A stretch of DNA of 64,000 nucleotides from Juglans regia (Eukaryota; Streptophyta; Magnoliopsida; Fagales; Juglandaceae). Each line of letters opens with the position of its first letter. The stretch's first letter is position 1. The stretch is taken from NCBI RefSeq assembly GCF_001411555.2, contig NC_049915.1, forward strand, positions 15,824,640-15,888,639, read 5' to 3'. The notes under the pieces are model-generated. The model was given only the letters and a program-made list of their open reading frames with translations. It did no database searches and was not told the DNA's origin. Made by a program: the position numbers and the translations under genes. Shown here piece by piece: positions 1 through 12,348 of the stretch.

Positions 1-214
1 TTTTCTGTGCAGTCTGTTTTGGTTTTCTATTAAGATTAACTTACCAACTGCTTTAGTCGCTTGACTTATAGCTTGATGCGGCATTTTTTTTTATCATAAT
101 TACAACCAGTTTTCTGCTGAAAATATAAGTAGTGTAGACATTTATGCACATCGAATGTGATCTTGGTTGATGCTAAGTTGCTCTGGATATTTAGTCATTC
201 CCTTATTGGCCATG
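1..214 (+). repeat. Host segment duplicated at 16811-17031
   Basis: This stretch is nearly the same as 16811-17031, with scattered substitutions and a longer T run in the second copy. Both contain the run CACATCGAATGTGATCTTGG. Similarity stops near 210, where the second copy meets LTR-derived sequence. It looks like intron or intergenic host DNA that was duplicated before the large retrotransposon cluster formed. Confidence 0.8.
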
Positions 215-526
215 CGTGCCCACCAACCCCTCTCTGTTCTTCTCTGTTTTTCTGCCAGGGTGCAAAAAATAAATAAATATAGGCACTGTTTTATAGAGAT
301 TGCTTTGTAATGTTATTCATCATACAATTTCATTATTTGTATTTTTTGTGTCTCGTCTTTCTCTCTTTTCTCCTATTAATTATAATGTTGGTGTCGACAG
401 CTTAATGAAGTTCATTGCACAGAGGAAACATTGTTATTCCTATTTAACTCTCTGTAAACAGATAATCTTAAACACTTTTTTGTGTTTCATCTGTTTGTTT
501 TTATTTTCTCCAAAAATACATACCAG
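215..526. other. AT-rich host DNA, no recognisable gene
   Basis: This stretch is T-rich and has several intron-like pyrimidine tracts ending in AG. A short open stretch follows the AG near 402, but I cannot assign it to a protein family. It may be intron sequence of the gene whose possible last exon is at 527-615. Confidence 0.3.
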
Positions 527-615
527 CAGAACTCCCAAGTTATGTTCTAGAGGTGCTTGGACCTTACGGAATCTCTAGCTATGGCATGAAATGTGGAGAA
601 GTCAATACAACATAA
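527..615 (+). CDS. Possible terminal exon of an unidentified host gene
   Basis: A pyrimidine-rich stretch ends in CCAG at 523-526. It is followed by 28 open codons read from 529, ending at TAA 613-615. The predicted C-terminus begins ELPSYVLEVLGPYG and reads like real protein, with mixed hydrophobic and turn residues. I do not recognise the family. Downstream sequence at 616-870 would be the 3' untranslated region. The upstream exon cannot be fixed. The open stretch may be chance. Confidence 0.25.
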
Positions 616-870
616 TTATTTAGGTTGTATATATGCTTTAATTTGTTGAGGTCCTGTTACACCAGATTCCAATCTTTGCAATATTTATCACATTTTCGTA
701 CATCAAAACGACTTGGGCATCATTCAATAAAAACATTTGATGCCGTAAATCAAGCGACCTGGACATTGGTATTAAAGCATTTTTATCTCATGTACACTCC
801 CTGTGTACTTGGGTTTTGCCTACTTTTATGAATAAAACTTCTTGATTACCTTTGAAAAACAAAAAATATA
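616..870 (+). other. Possible 3' UTR with LINE-like tail
   Basis: Positions 620-690 resemble the starts of the host repeats at 10985 and 13453 (GAGGTCCTGTTACACC is shared). The end, around 790-865, has the CTGTGTACTTGGG ... AATAAAA ... ACCTTTGAAAAAC pattern common at the 3' ends of plant L1-type LINEs. No reverse transcriptase reading frame is present. Confidence 0.35.
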
Positions 871-1102
871 TTTTTGGAGATTCCTAAATTAACAAAAACC
901 ACCTACCTCAATATCTTTTGTCACTTATAAAGTCCAGTTTCATCTAGTAAGTAGCCAATGTGGGGTTTATCACCCATTGCTAAATTATAACCTATTTACT
1001 CTACATGGATTATTCATATTCCCAATGTACGATTGAGATGTTGCAATATTCCTATTAGATATTTCAGGAACCACACTTGTTCCATTGCCTTGTTGAGAGA
1101 TT
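871..1102. other. Unassigned AT-rich DNA left of the Tekay-like insertion
   Basis: I see no coding signal or repeat here. It ends at GGTTA (1103-1107), the left target-site duplication of the element at 1108-8971. Before that insertion it was continuous with 8977 onward. Confidence 0.5.
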
Positions 1103-1107
1103 GGTTA

Positions 1108-3333
1108 TGTAACACCCCGTATTTTAGTGTATTTTTACTGAAAGAATTATTTTTATGGATTCAAAATTTATTCTCTTATTTTAAAATTATTGGATTTTTA
1201 ATTGGGTTATTTTTAGAATTTTTAATTTGGTGAAAATTAATTTTTATGTACTTTCTTAATATTTATTTATTGTTATGCATTTAAATTACTTTTCATATTT
1301 AATTAATTACTGTGGAATTTAATTATTTCAATTTGACTTTACCATTACGTTTAAATTATTTTATTTAACTTGTGGTTTTGAAATCGTTTCCGTTTGATCA
1401 TTTTTGTAACTCAAGATATGAGGATTGGATCTCATTTCTTTCCATACATTTTCTCTTTCATCTTTTCTTTTTCTTCCTTTTTTCTTTTTCTTCTTTCTTT
1501 TCTTTCTTTTTTCTTTCTTTCCCTAGGCTCTCCCGCGCGACGCCCAGCCCCTCCCTCTCTCTCCGTCCGATCTTCCTTCACCGCCCAGTGCCGCCGTGAG
1601 CCGGCGGTGGCCGTCACCGCCCAGCCCGTTCGCCTCCCCTGCCGCCGGCGACCTCACCCCACCAACCTCACCTCCATTCGCGCTGCCGTTAACCACCAGT
1701 AGCCCTTCAAAGCCGCGGCATCACTTTCGCTCTAGCGCCGCCGTCGCACCACCATTGGCCACCATCTTCACACCACTTCATCCTCGACCTCTTGGCAACC
1801 CATTGGACCCAACCCCACCTCCGATCCGTCACCGGTGAAGCTCCACCATCCAAATTTCCGATTTGGGTATTTTGGTCTTCTACCGCCCATTGCGCCGCCA
1901 CCCATGGCCAACCTTCACCACCACTAGCTTCACCGACCTCCCTAGCCCTACCCCATCATTTTTGGGTCTTCGTTTGTCTCCGTTGAAAAGTGGGTATCTG
2001 TGACCCACGGCCACAGTGTATTTTACAGTCCTGCAGCTATTTTTCCACTTCTGGCAGCTTCGTGATCCTTCGGAAATTGCTATATAGCACTGTAAGTATT
2101 TCTCCAAAGAATTCTTGTGAATTTAATGTATTTTTGCACTAACACATTTCACTGTATTTGATCTGTTGATTGGTTTTGCCGGACTGAGGCCGAGGAGTTC
2201 GGGGGTCGGATGGTTTGGTGATTGGAGTTGTTTGGTTGGATTTGATTGGATTGGTTATTGATGGTTGTGGATTATAGTTGGTACATGTGCATTTCATGAT
2301 ATCATGCATGATCATGTTTGTAAAGGAAACTGGGTTTCGTGTATTGCATTCATGTTCATGTGTTCATTGAAAACTGAGTTTTCATGTGAAATGATTTATT
2401 GGGTGCGTGTGTATCACGAACCCCAAGCCGAGATGGGGTATTATCTCGGTGGAGCTTCTCTGGTTACTCGGGAGCAGAATATACTGAGTAACGTCCTCTG
2501 GATTGTCGCTGGGTGACAATGGGATCGGAAGAGAGATTCATGCCGACTCTGTGGTCCTTCTGCCGGCGGGGACTAGAGGATGCTTGGCTACATACGCGCT
2601 GGGCGCGGAACTGGGCATCGCTCGTTGTGTAGTGGATGTTTTCCCACGTACGTGTTGGGCGCGGAAGTGGGCATCGCTACGAAGCCAAGGTGTGCGGATA
2701 ACCCATAGGGGAGATCATGGTGCATACATTAAAAATTGACTATTTTCTGGAAAAATAGCGTATGTTGGATTTTGTGTAAACTATTTTCTGAGAAAATGTT
2801 TTACGGATTATTTTTGAGCCAATTGGGATTTTGGCGTGTGTTGGAAAATAATCATTTTCAGGGAAAATGATGTTTTGACGAAAAATGCATATTTCTTCAT
2901 ATGCATACATGTTGGTTGCATTAATGCATTTTTATTCCTGAGGATTATTTGGGTTATACTTACCTGCAGTACCATTCTGTGGTAACGCAGATTTTGATGC
3001 AGATGAGGAGGAGGAGGGCGAGCCTGAGGAGACGGCTCCGCTCGAGGAGTGATCTGGGATCACTGGTTTTGTTATTTTATTTTACTCATTTATATTTTGG
3101 GGCATGTGTTAAACTTTATTTTGGGATGAGTGTATAACTTTTTAAATCCTTTTACTGATGTTTACTTGTATTTAAATTCTGTTGCTTAGTAGACTTAATT
3201 ATCCGCTGCGTTGTTATTGTACACTGTCGTATGTACACACACTTGGCACTTTCGTTGGGATGCGTGACCGTGTTTTCATCATCCCGGCCTCTCGATTCCC
3301 GCGTTTCCTTACATGGGGGTCGGGGGCGCCACA
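1108..3333 (+). repeat. 5' LTR of the Tekay-like element (2,226 bp)
   Basis: It starts TGTAACACCCCGTATTTTAG and ends GGGGGCGCCACA. Layout: an AT-rich start, a pyrimidine tract (1455-1525), a GC-rich proline- and serine-coding-like block (1530-1980), then an AT-rich region and a purine run near 3003-3050. It carries about 190 bp (around 2492-2683) absent from the 3' LTR. The GC-rich block is open in several frames but is repeated in the other LTR, so I do not call it a gene. Confidence 0.92.
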
Positions 3334-3335
3334 GG

Positions 3336-3347
3336 TGGTATCAGAGC
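3336..3347 (+). other. Primer-binding site, initiator tRNA-Met type
   Basis: TGGTATCAGAGC lies two bases after the 5' LTR end. It complements the 3' end of plant initiator tRNA-Met, the usual minus-strand primer of Ty3/gypsy elements. Confidence 0.9.
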
Positions 3348-5840
3348 TAGGTTCGGCTCTGGGTAAAACCACATGTCCTATAGGTGCAGTACCAGAAAGT
3401 TTTAAAAGTTGTGATTTGAAATTATTTAATTTAAAGTTTGTGGTTTTTATTGGTTTTATTTAGTTTATTGTATACTAATTGTTTGTTTATGTATTTTATT
3501 GCTTTTATTTTATGGTATGTTATTTTATTTGTTTTAATTATTTTATTGTGAGCTACTTCATTGGTTTTATTCATTTTGTCGTATGTTATTTATTTATGGA
3601 ATTTCATTTTATTTTATTTTATTTTGTTTTGTTTTGTTTTGTTCAGAATTGAAAGGTGGGTTAAGGGTTGTACTATGACAGGAAGATGGTACGACTGAGA
3701 ATGCCATTGTTAGGCTTGAACTCTTGGTGATTGGTTTATTTTAATATCGAGGTTCGAACATCATGGTCAGGGTGAACTCTTTGGAGTAGGAACTCAAGTT
3801 GCTGCTGAGGAGGGGAATAGGCTTCATAGTTTTAGGTTCCGTAGAATTTTGGTAGTGAGTCTTTGGGGTAGGAGGTTGTAAGTTCAACAAATTTCAAGGT
3901 TAGTTTTATGAGAAGTTCATCTGAGGTTTGAGGCTTCATAGTTTTTAGGAAATAAGTTTATAAGATTTAAGCTGGTAGGTTCAACAAGCAATTGGGGGAT
4001 TACTTAGATTAGAATTTTTGATCTTGCTGACCTTGATAAGCAATTTGATAATATTTGTTGTTTTAGAATTTACAAGTTTTATAAGGTGAATGTTTTAGAT
4101 TTAAGGTCACTGATCTTCAAGATTTTGGAAAATGATTTTTATCTGGGTTAAGGTTTTAGAATTGCAGAGTTGAAGGGGCAGAATTAAAATAGGATTGATG
4201 AGAGTTGAGTTACTAATGTGAGAATTTTTTTAAGAAAGAATTTCTTTGGAGACTGAAGGTAATTATCTAGTTCGTGTATTTTCTGAGGATTGAGGATGTT
4301 GATCTAGTTCGGAAGATTATTGCTTTTTGCTCGATGTTTCAGTGACAGGTTAAGGATTTAATCCGTATCAATTTTAAGGATAATAGATGGTGCGGATATA
4401 GGAAATGATTCTTGTTGATTTCGAGGATATAGGTCTAGTGATGGAAATGGTAATGATGATCACTTGCACGTTTGGAGCATTTTTGGTTTTGGCTAAGAGT
4501 GCATGAGATTGATGCATAGTAGTGGTGAGTGTTTATGGATTTTGGAGAATATAGGTCCTAGTCTCATTTTGGTTTGGAGGAAGTGACTTTGGTATGTGTT
4601 GAAGAGGAGTCGACACAATAGTAGTAATTCAAAAGACCTTGGCTTGGAGTTTTTGGTGAGTTGATCGAAGTGTGTAGTCGAGTGGGTTACTTGATGAAAT
4701 CATGGTTGGGAATAGTTATTGTGATTATCTTCAGGAATTAATTGTGACTTGAGGTTACCTAGGAATTTAAATTTTTGAGGCTATACTTTATTTTGGAGAT
4801 TGAGCACCTAGTTGGTTGAATTAAGGACGTTGTTATTTAACTTGAAGAGATTGTTGGGACATCATGTATGGAGTATGATAAGATTTTCGAAGTTGAAGCT
4901 TAGGCATCAACAGTGGATAATATGATCAAGTATGTGAGCTAATAAGACATTAGGATCCTTGGGTACTTTGCAATGACTTTTGGTGGATTAAAGATTTGAA
5001 CAGTATGGCTTGCTTTGAGGTTTATTAGTGATGTACTATTGAAAGAACTAGTTGTGTTAATGCTAGCTTATTGGAGTAGAAATAGGTGGGCGAGTTACCA
5101 AGAAGGTTTTGATAATGTTTTGGTGTAGTCTAAGGTGGTTCATAGTGAGTTTAGTCACCGTTAGATTAGATGTTGTTCAGAATGTAGGTGCTGAGCTTTT
5201 GGGTTTAGGTTGTCAGGTTGAAGTCTCTAGGCGCTCTTATTGATTCGCCAAGTTGGAATCGAGCCTTTTAAGGTATGCTCCTTATCATAGGTGAGATGGA
5301 TGTATTTTGGGTTGAGGTTGCTTATTTCCAATTTGGAATGTTGAGGTTGGTTGATATTAGTTTTCTGTCAATGATTATGGATATATTTTCTGAAATTTGA
5401 TTTTGATCAAGACAGTAGGAGTTAATTGAGTAATTTGAGTTATAACTCGTGGTTTTTGGAAATTGAGTATTTTTCTACCAAATTGTGATAAGAGTTTGTG
5501 GTTAGTAGGAATGGAGCCACCTTGTAGTCGACGGTGTTAGTTGTATGGGGACATAAGCTTTATGCATGTGGCGAATATCAGAGTGCGCAGCAGAAGCGTG
5601 GTATTTTTTTGTTGTAGTCAAGAGTTCAGATTGTGTTGATTTTGGGGAATTAGTGGTGACTTGAATTTTGAGAAGATACTTGTAATTGAAGATTAATCAA
5701 TTGGTTGTGCAATTTGTTATTGATGGTTAATTTTGGAAGTGGCTATTAGGTTACCAAAAGTAGAATTCAATGGAGGTTTAGAAGTTGTAGCATAGGTGTT
5801 GATTGAGGTTGGCACATAGTATTGTAAGGGCTATTGATCA
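3348..5840 (+). other. Non-coding internal region with C-poor plus strand
   Basis: About 2.5 kb between the primer-binding site and the integrase remnant has no long reading frame in any frame and no gag, protease or RT motif that I can see. By eye the plus strand is rich in T and G and poor in C (for example 13 G against 3 C in 5341-5400). It stands where gag and most of pol should be. Confidence 0.6.
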
Positions 5841-6876
5841 TTGGAATTTTCTGGATGTTGTATTAAGGTTCTTGTGGGAAATAAGATTTTGGATGGCATA
5901 GTCACCCTGGGAATACTGGTTGGGATGTGCCACTGGGAGACTAATACGAGTATGTTGGATATTGCCATACTTATTGGGAAATGTGCCACGTGCTGTCAAG
6001 TGAAGGTTGAGCATCAAAGACCTGCTGGTAGACTTCAACCTCTCCCTATTCCTGAGTGGAAGTGGGATGATATTTCTATGGATTTTGTTGTGGGTTTGTC
6101 GAGAACTCCTAGTGGAAAGAACTCTATTTGGGTAATTGTTGATCGGTTGACCAAGAGTGTCCATTTCTTGCCTATTAATAATACTGACTCTTTGGATAAG
6201 TTGACTCGGTTATATGTCAAGGAGATAGTGTGTTTGCATGGAGTACCCAAGAGTATCGTATCGGATCGGGATCTGCGGTTCCCCTCCCATTTTTGGAAAA
6301 GTTTGCAGGCAGCCTTAGGCACTAAGTTGAAGTTTAGTACTACATATCACTCTCAAACAGACAGTCAATCAGAGCGTACTATTCAGACTCTGGAGGATAT
6401 GTTGCGGTCTTGTGTCATGGAATTTCAAGGAAGTTGGGAGAATCATCTACCGCTTATCGAGTTCTCTTAAAATAACAGTTTTCATTCCTCCATTCAGATG
6501 GCCCCGTATGAAGCTTTGTATGGAAGGAAGTGTAGATCGCCCTTGTGTTGGGATGAAGGGCGAGAGAAAATTGTTTGGACCTGAGATAATTCAAGAAATG
6601 AAGGATCAAGTTCAGTTTATAAGGACTAAAATGGCAGAAGCGCAAAGTCGCCAGAAGAGTTACGCAGATACAAGAAGAAGAGACTTATCCTTCGAAGTAA
6701 GTGATTGGGTTTATCTTAAAGTCTCTCCTATGAAAGGCGTTAAGCGCTTTGATAAGAAAGGAAAGTTTAGTCCAAGATATGTTGGTCATTTTCAGATCGT
6801 AGAGAAGGTTGGGTTTGTTGCTTATAGAGTGGCCGTGCCGGACTATTTTGGTGGTATGTTCTTAGTCAGCTCTTAG
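5841..6876 (+). pseudogene. Integrase remnant of the Tekay-like element
   Basis: Integrase inserts element cDNA into the chromosome. From about 5970 the frame has the C-x2-C half of the zinc-binding region (CATC), the linker [16 protein letters not shown], and the catalytic core: Asp in SMDF, Asp in VSDRD, and Glu in SERT with 35 residues between the last two (D35E). The first frame stops at 6470 in a region where related proteins read FAYNN. A shifted frame (from about 6540 to 6876) continues with RQKSYADTRRRDL and a GPY/F-like module. The His half of the zinc region is degraded, and the end is cut before any chromodomain. Non-functional. Confidence 0.88.
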
Positions 6877-6940
6877 TTGAATCTTATTCCTGTCTTAGTC
6901 TTAATATTGACCTTGCCAATTTCGAGAACGAAATTTTATT

Positions 6941-6954
6941 TAAGGGTGGGAGAA
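6941..6954 (+). other. Polypurine tract
   Basis: TAAGGGTGGGAGAA directly precedes the 3' LTR and is the expected plus-strand primer. The sequence before it (TTCGAGAACGAAATTTTAT) is a conserved tail in Tekay-type elements. Confidence 0.85.
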
Positions 6955-8971
6955 TGTAACACCCCGTATTTTAGTGTATTTTTACTGAAGGAATTATTTT
7001 TATGGATTCAAAATTTATTCTCTTATTTTAAAATTATTGAATTTTTAATTGGGTTATTTTTAGGATTTTTAATTTGGTGAAAATTAATTTTTATGTGCTT
7101 CTTAATATTTATTTATTGTTGTCCATTTAAATTACTTTTCATATTTAATTAATTATTGTGGGATTTAATTATTTCAATTTGACTTTACCATTACGTTTAA
7201 ATTATTTTATTTAACTTGTGGTTTTGAAATCGTTTCCGTTGGATCATTTTTGTAACCCAAGATATGAGGATTGGACCTCATTTCTTTCCCTACATTTTCT
7301 CTTTCCTCTTTTCTTTTTCTTCCTTTTTTCTTTTTCTTCTTTCTTTTCTTTCTTTTTTCTTTCTTTCCCCAAGCTCTCCCGCGCGACGCCCAGCCCCTCC
7401 CTCTCTCTCCGTCCGATCTTCCTTCACCGCCCAGTGCCGCCGTGAGCCGGCGGTGGCCGTCACCGCCCAGCCCGTTCGCCTCCCCTGCCGCCGGCGACCT
7501 CACCCCACCAACCTCACCTCCATTCGCGCTGCCGTTAACCACCAGTAGCCCTTCAAAGCCGCGGCATCACTTTCGCTCTAGCGCCGCCGTCGCACCACCA
7601 TTGGCCACCATCTTCACACCACTTCATCCTCGACCTCTTGGCAACCCATTGGACCCAACCCCACCTCCGATCCGTCACCGGTGAAGATCCACCATCCACA
7701 TTTCCGATTTGGGTATTTTGGTCTTCTACCGCCCATCGCACCGCCACCCACGGCCAACCTTCACCACCACTAGCTTCACCGACCTCCCTAGGCGGGTCTC
7801 CGTTTGTCTCCGTTGAAAAGTGGGTATCTGTGACCCACGGCCACAGTGTATTTTACACGGTCCTGCAGCTATTTTTCCACTTCTGACAGCTTCGTGATCC
7901 TTCGGAAATTGCTATATAGCACTGTAAGTATTTCTCCGAAGAATTCTTGTGAATTTAATGTATTTTTGCACTAACACATTCATTGTATTTGATCTGTTGA
8001 TTGGTTTTGCTGGACTAAGTCCGAGGAGTTCGGGGGTCGGATGGTTTGGTGATTGGAGTTGTTTGGTTGGATTTGATTGGATTGGTTATTGATGGTTGTG
8101 GATTAGAGTTGGTACATGTGCATTTCATGATATCATGCATGATCATGTTTGTAAAGGAAACTGGGTTTCCTGTATTCCATTCATGTACATGTGTTCATTG
8201 AAAACTAGGTTTTCATGTGAAATGATTTATTGGGTGCGTGTGTATCACGAACCCCAAGCCGAGATGGGGTATTATCTCGGGGGAGCTTCTCTGGTTACTC
8301 GGGAGCGGAATATACTACGAAGCCAGGGTGTGCGGATGACCCATAGGGGAGATCATGGTGCATACATTAAAAATTGACTGTTTTCTGGGAAAATAGCGTG
8401 TGTTAGATTTTGTGTAAACCATTTTCTGGGAAAATGTTTTACGGATTATTTTTGGGCCAATTGGGATTTTGGCGTGTGTTGGAAAATAATCATTTTCGGG
8501 AAAAATGATGTTTTGAGGAAAAATGCATATTTCTTCATATGCATACATGTTGGTTGCATTAATGCATTTTTATTCCTGAGGATTATTTGGGTTATACTTA
8601 CCTGCAGTACCATTTTGTAGTAACGCAGATTTTGATGCAGATGAGGAGGAGGAGGCCGAGCTTGAGGAGACGGCTCCGCCCGAGGAGTGATCTGGGATCA
8701 CTGGCTTTGTTATTTTATTTTACTTATTTGTATTTTGGGGCATGTGTTAAACTTTATTTTGGGATGACTGTATAACTTTTTAAATCTTTTTACTGATGTT
8801 TACTTGTATTTAAATTCTGGTACTTAGTAGACTTAATTATCTGCTGCGTTGTTATTGTACACTGTCGTATGTACACACACTTGGCACATTCGTTGGGATG
8901 CGTAACCGTGTTGTCATCATCCCGACGTCTCGATTCTCGTATTTCCTTACATGGGTGTCGGGGGCGCCACA
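6955..8971 (+). repeat. 3' LTR of the Tekay-like element (2,017 bp)
   Basis: It is collinear with 1108-3333, from TGTAACACCCC to GCCACA. The 3' LTR lacks about 190 bp near 8316 and about 16 bp near 7790 relative to the 5' LTR. Substitutions are scattered, so the insertion is not recent. Confidence 0.92.
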
Positions 8972-8976
8972 GGTTA

Positions 8977-9064
8977 ATTTTCGATTCTTTGTATATGTCC
9001 TATGTACTTGGACTGCACCTATTTTCAATCTTATTAATAAAATTTCTTTTACCTATAAAAAAAA
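8977..9064 (+). other. LINE-like 3' tail with A tract
   Basis: The stretch holds TGTACTTGGACTGCACC, then AATAAAATTTC, then TATAAAAAAAAG, the usual ending of plant L1-type LINEs. It was continuous with 871-1107 before the Tekay-like insertion. No coding part remains. Confidence 0.45.
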
Positions 9065-10984
9065 GTTTTGACTTGAATCTATATTCTATTTTGCCCTAGT
9101 TTTAATGTCTAGTGTCTCTCTAGGCATAAGAACCTCATTGTTCACAATTAACATATAATTCTATTAGCAATTGAGGACAGTATTTCATTTAAGTTGGGGG
9201 TGGTGGTTCAAATTCAGTATTTAAAATGTTTGTTGGATGTCTGTGGCATATTTTCATTTGTCAAATTTTTTTTTTTAATTTTGCCCACACGTGCATTCTT
9301 TCACATATGTACTCATTCTCATTCATAGCCATCTTCGTGAATTCACCAAATCCACCATAATCATTTTTTGCTGAAGCATTCACAGAACCCTTAGTGCACT
9401 CGTTCAAATTTTGTGGTAAGATGGTAGTTTGACACATGTAGCTAGATAATTCTTTTGCTTAAGTATTCATGTGAGTCTTGGAGAGGATTGAGAGCCTACA
9501 AATGTAATAAATTGTGATAAGCGTTCATTGATCTGTTGAATTGAACACTTCTTTTGAGAATATCATTACATGATTTGTGGTAAGATAATGGATATATACT
9601 TGGGATATGATGAAGGTCAATTTAGGATCAACGTTTGAGCATTTCAAGCTAACTTTTCCATCATTTACCCCTAGTAGCCAACTTTGAGCCAATAAACACA
9701 TGCATCTTTTTATTTTCATATGCCCACATTATCCATACATCTCCACATTGGAGTATAACCTACATATACACTGATTTTCCCTACCCTTATTAGTTCCAAC
9801 TATGTACTAGAAGTGGAATTCTTCATTTTTGCATAAAAAAAGACTGAAAATGGAAGAATATGAGTTATAATGTGTTCAAGTGAGTAAGCTTCAAAAGCAA
9901 AAATAGCAATACTAGGTAGAAATAGCAAAATGGGTGACATAATTGTTCACCAAATTATAAAAAAAATGAAAAAAAGAACAAACAAAAAGAAAAGGAAAAG
10001 AGGCATTATTTGATGATTTGAAAGGTTGAAGAGTACATCAAGTGAGAAATGTGGTTTATTGATAGGTTTAATAAGATTCCCTTTGTATGTACTTGGAAGT
10101 TTTTGAATCCTTTTCATCCTTTTTTTCCATATAGCCCCAAACCTAAGCCACGATATAACCTTTTGTGTTGACCGTTCTGATCCTAAGTAAGCTTTTGGAA
10201 ATAGTGGTGGAAGTCTCATTTGTTAGTGTTCCTATCATAAGATCAATATTTGCTTGTTGCTTGTACAAAATTGCCTAATTTCCGATGAGAGTGTGTGTAC
10301 ACCTATTGTTATCTTCATAGAGAGAATCCTCACATGAAACACTTTTATACCTGTGAGTTATGGAGTTGAACATTTCGCTTGAGATGATCTTGATGTTGCA
10401 TGTGTCAAGGTTAGTGGTAAGATATATGGTTATGGCTTGGAGAACACACACACTCTGTCAATTGCTATAGGTGGATTGATCTTGATGGGTTATTGGATTC
10501 CTTAGATTATTTTGATATGTGAATTTGGAAAATGTGAATTGGTGGCTCGTTCTAGTGATTTTCTTTAGTCTCTTTCATCTCTTTTGCATATAAATTGTTG
10601 GGGACTAGCAATAAACAGCAGAAGTTTATCACAGCATAATTATTTCTTACTACATTGCTTCTGAAGCTCCTTTTATGTAATTCCCCAAATCCAAAAAGTT
10701 AAGGTAACATCAAATTCATAACTTAGCATGATAACATATCAATAACAGCCGAAGTTTATCACTTAAATACTACCAGTAATAGTTCCTTTATGCTTTAAAT
10801 TTAGGAGTTTCTTTTGTATCGTAATTGGCTATCTTTTTTTTTTCTAATAAAATCTTTAATCACTTATAAGAAAAAACATACATGAGTATAGCTTAGTTGC
10901 ATTCTTTTGTTCATTCCATAGGTTCAGAGTATAGCTTAGTTGCATTCTTTTGTTCTTTTGTTCATTCCATATGTATTTCTGGAG
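9065..10984. other. AT-rich DNA without recognisable genes
   Basis: No frame here looks coding. A TTTAAGTTGGGGGTGGTGG stretch near 9189 resembles purine-tract sequence seen before the 3' LTRs of Athila/Ogre-type elements, so part of 9170-10560 could be non-coding retrotransposon DNA; this is a weak resemblance. A direct repeat of ATAGCTTAGTTGCATTCTTT lies at 10886-10960. Confidence 0.3.
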
Positions 10985-11477
10985 AACCTTTGTTGTATAT
11001 ATGCTTTTATTTTTTGAGGTCCTGTTACACCAGATTCCATTATCCTATGTTTGCAATATTATTTTTTGAGTCCTAATGATTTATATGATGTATTGGCTTC
11101 AGGATACATTGACTCGGGGAAGAAACTTTGGCTTGTAAGGGTGTTGAGAAAAGTAGAAATCTTTGGGTGGATAGCTAGTCTTTGTAAAATATTGACAATT
11201 GATCACCTAAGAAAAAGGAACTAGAAATATGAATATTTCATCTTGCTTGCTATGACAATATTTAAGATGAATATCAGTTCCTTTAATCCTAACTTCTTAT
11301 AGGCTGGGCAAGAGTTCCCCATAATCTTTTAGATAGCTGTTGGTGGATCCTTGGTATCATATATATACTCTACTCCACCTCTAACGGTGCTTTTTTGGTC
11401 ATCCTTAGCATCCATATTTAGCAATCATTTCTGGATGTTTTATAAATATAATTCATTAGGAAATCAAGGGAAACATC
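10985..11477 (+). repeat. Duplicated host segment, copy 1
   Basis: The same sequence is at 13453-13724 plus 16518-16737, where it is split by a solo LTR. Shared marks include GAGGTCCTGTTACACC, TTGACTCGGGGAAGAAA and the end AAATCAAGGGAAACAT. Copy 1 stops at 11477, where the CACTA terminus begins. Copy 2 shows the unbroken sequence, continuing GTTGAAAACTTGAAG. Confidence 0.85.
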
Positions 11478-12000
11478 CACTACGAAAAAAGTAAGAATTG
11501 CCGGCGTTTATATTACAGGCGGTTGTTTATGCGCCGGTAACAATATAATATTGCCGGCGCTTATTGTTTACGCCGGTAAATAATTGAATTTTCCGGCGTT
11601 TATATTTTTACGCCAGTTAATAATATATAGCTTCGGCGGCGTTTACAAAAAGGTCGAAAATATATCAATTTTACGCCGGTAAATTAGTGCTTTCCCGGCA
11701 TTTATATTTTTACGCCGGTAATAATATAGCTTTGGCGGCATTTAAAAAAAGGCCGAAAAGTGATCAAATTTATGCCGGTAAATTATTTAGTTTTCTGGCA
11801 TTTATATTGTTACATCAGAAATAATATATAGCTTTTTCGGTGTTTAACAAAACGCCGACAATTGATCAATTTTACGCCGGTAAATTATTAAGTTTTTCGG
11901 CGATTATATTATTTAAAAAAAGGCCTACAATTGATCAATTTTACGCTAATAATAATATATAGCTTTGACGGCATTTAAAAATATTCCAACAATTGATCAA
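11478..12000. repeat. CACTA terminal and subterminal repeats
   Basis: The block holds CACTAC at 11478-11483 and then many copies of GCCGGCGTTT and ACGCCGGTAA in opposite orientations, within a unit of about 100 bp starting AGCTT(C/T)GGCGGC (near 11630, 11729, 11830 and 11961). In this family such motifs bind the TNPA-type protein. Confidence 0.75.
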
Positions 12001-12348
12001 CAGACTTCAATAATAATTTTTCTTTATAAATCACTGATTGATCTTTTAAAGAATGGGTCATGAACCAAACTAGTAAAAGACATCTTACTAAGAATCACAA
12101 TTTCCAAAAAGAGTAGTAAAATTTTTTATCAACAAAAATAAAAGAATAGTAAAATTAATGCATAATCCACCACTTCACCTAACATCTTGACTTCAAAATT
12201 TTTACAATCTGTTTCAATTCCAACTTAGCAAAATGGAGCAAACGTCGATATATGACATAACCATAAATATTACCTCAATTAAGGAAAGTTAAAAATATCA
12301 TTAAACTAAAATATTAATATAATTTGTGATTCTTCACTTATATTCCCC

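Larger units (their letters stand above)
1108..8971 (+). mobile_element. Tekay/Del-like Ty3/gypsy retrotransposon, two LTRs, internally defective
   Basis: The element is bounded by the exact 5-bp duplication GGTTA (1103-1107 and 8972-8976). Both LTRs begin TGTAACACCCC and end GCCACA. A primer-binding site follows the left LTR and a purine-rich tract precedes the right one, so the ends are complete. The only recognisable coding part is integrase at 5970-6876, with the wording typical of the Tekay (Del) chromovirus clade. Gag, protease, RT and RNase H are not recognisable. A defective copy mobilised in trans, or heavy loss after insertion, would both fit. Confidence 0.9.

Noticed and set aside
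1372..1986. Overlapping Pro/Ser-rich open frames in the GC-rich block, also at 7207-7886
   Set aside because: They lie within both LTRs of one element, are open in several frames at once because of base composition, and show no conserved domain.
9525..10219. Minus-strand open frames of 64 and 90 codons
   Set aside because: Low-complexity, AT-driven, with no start context or family resemblance.
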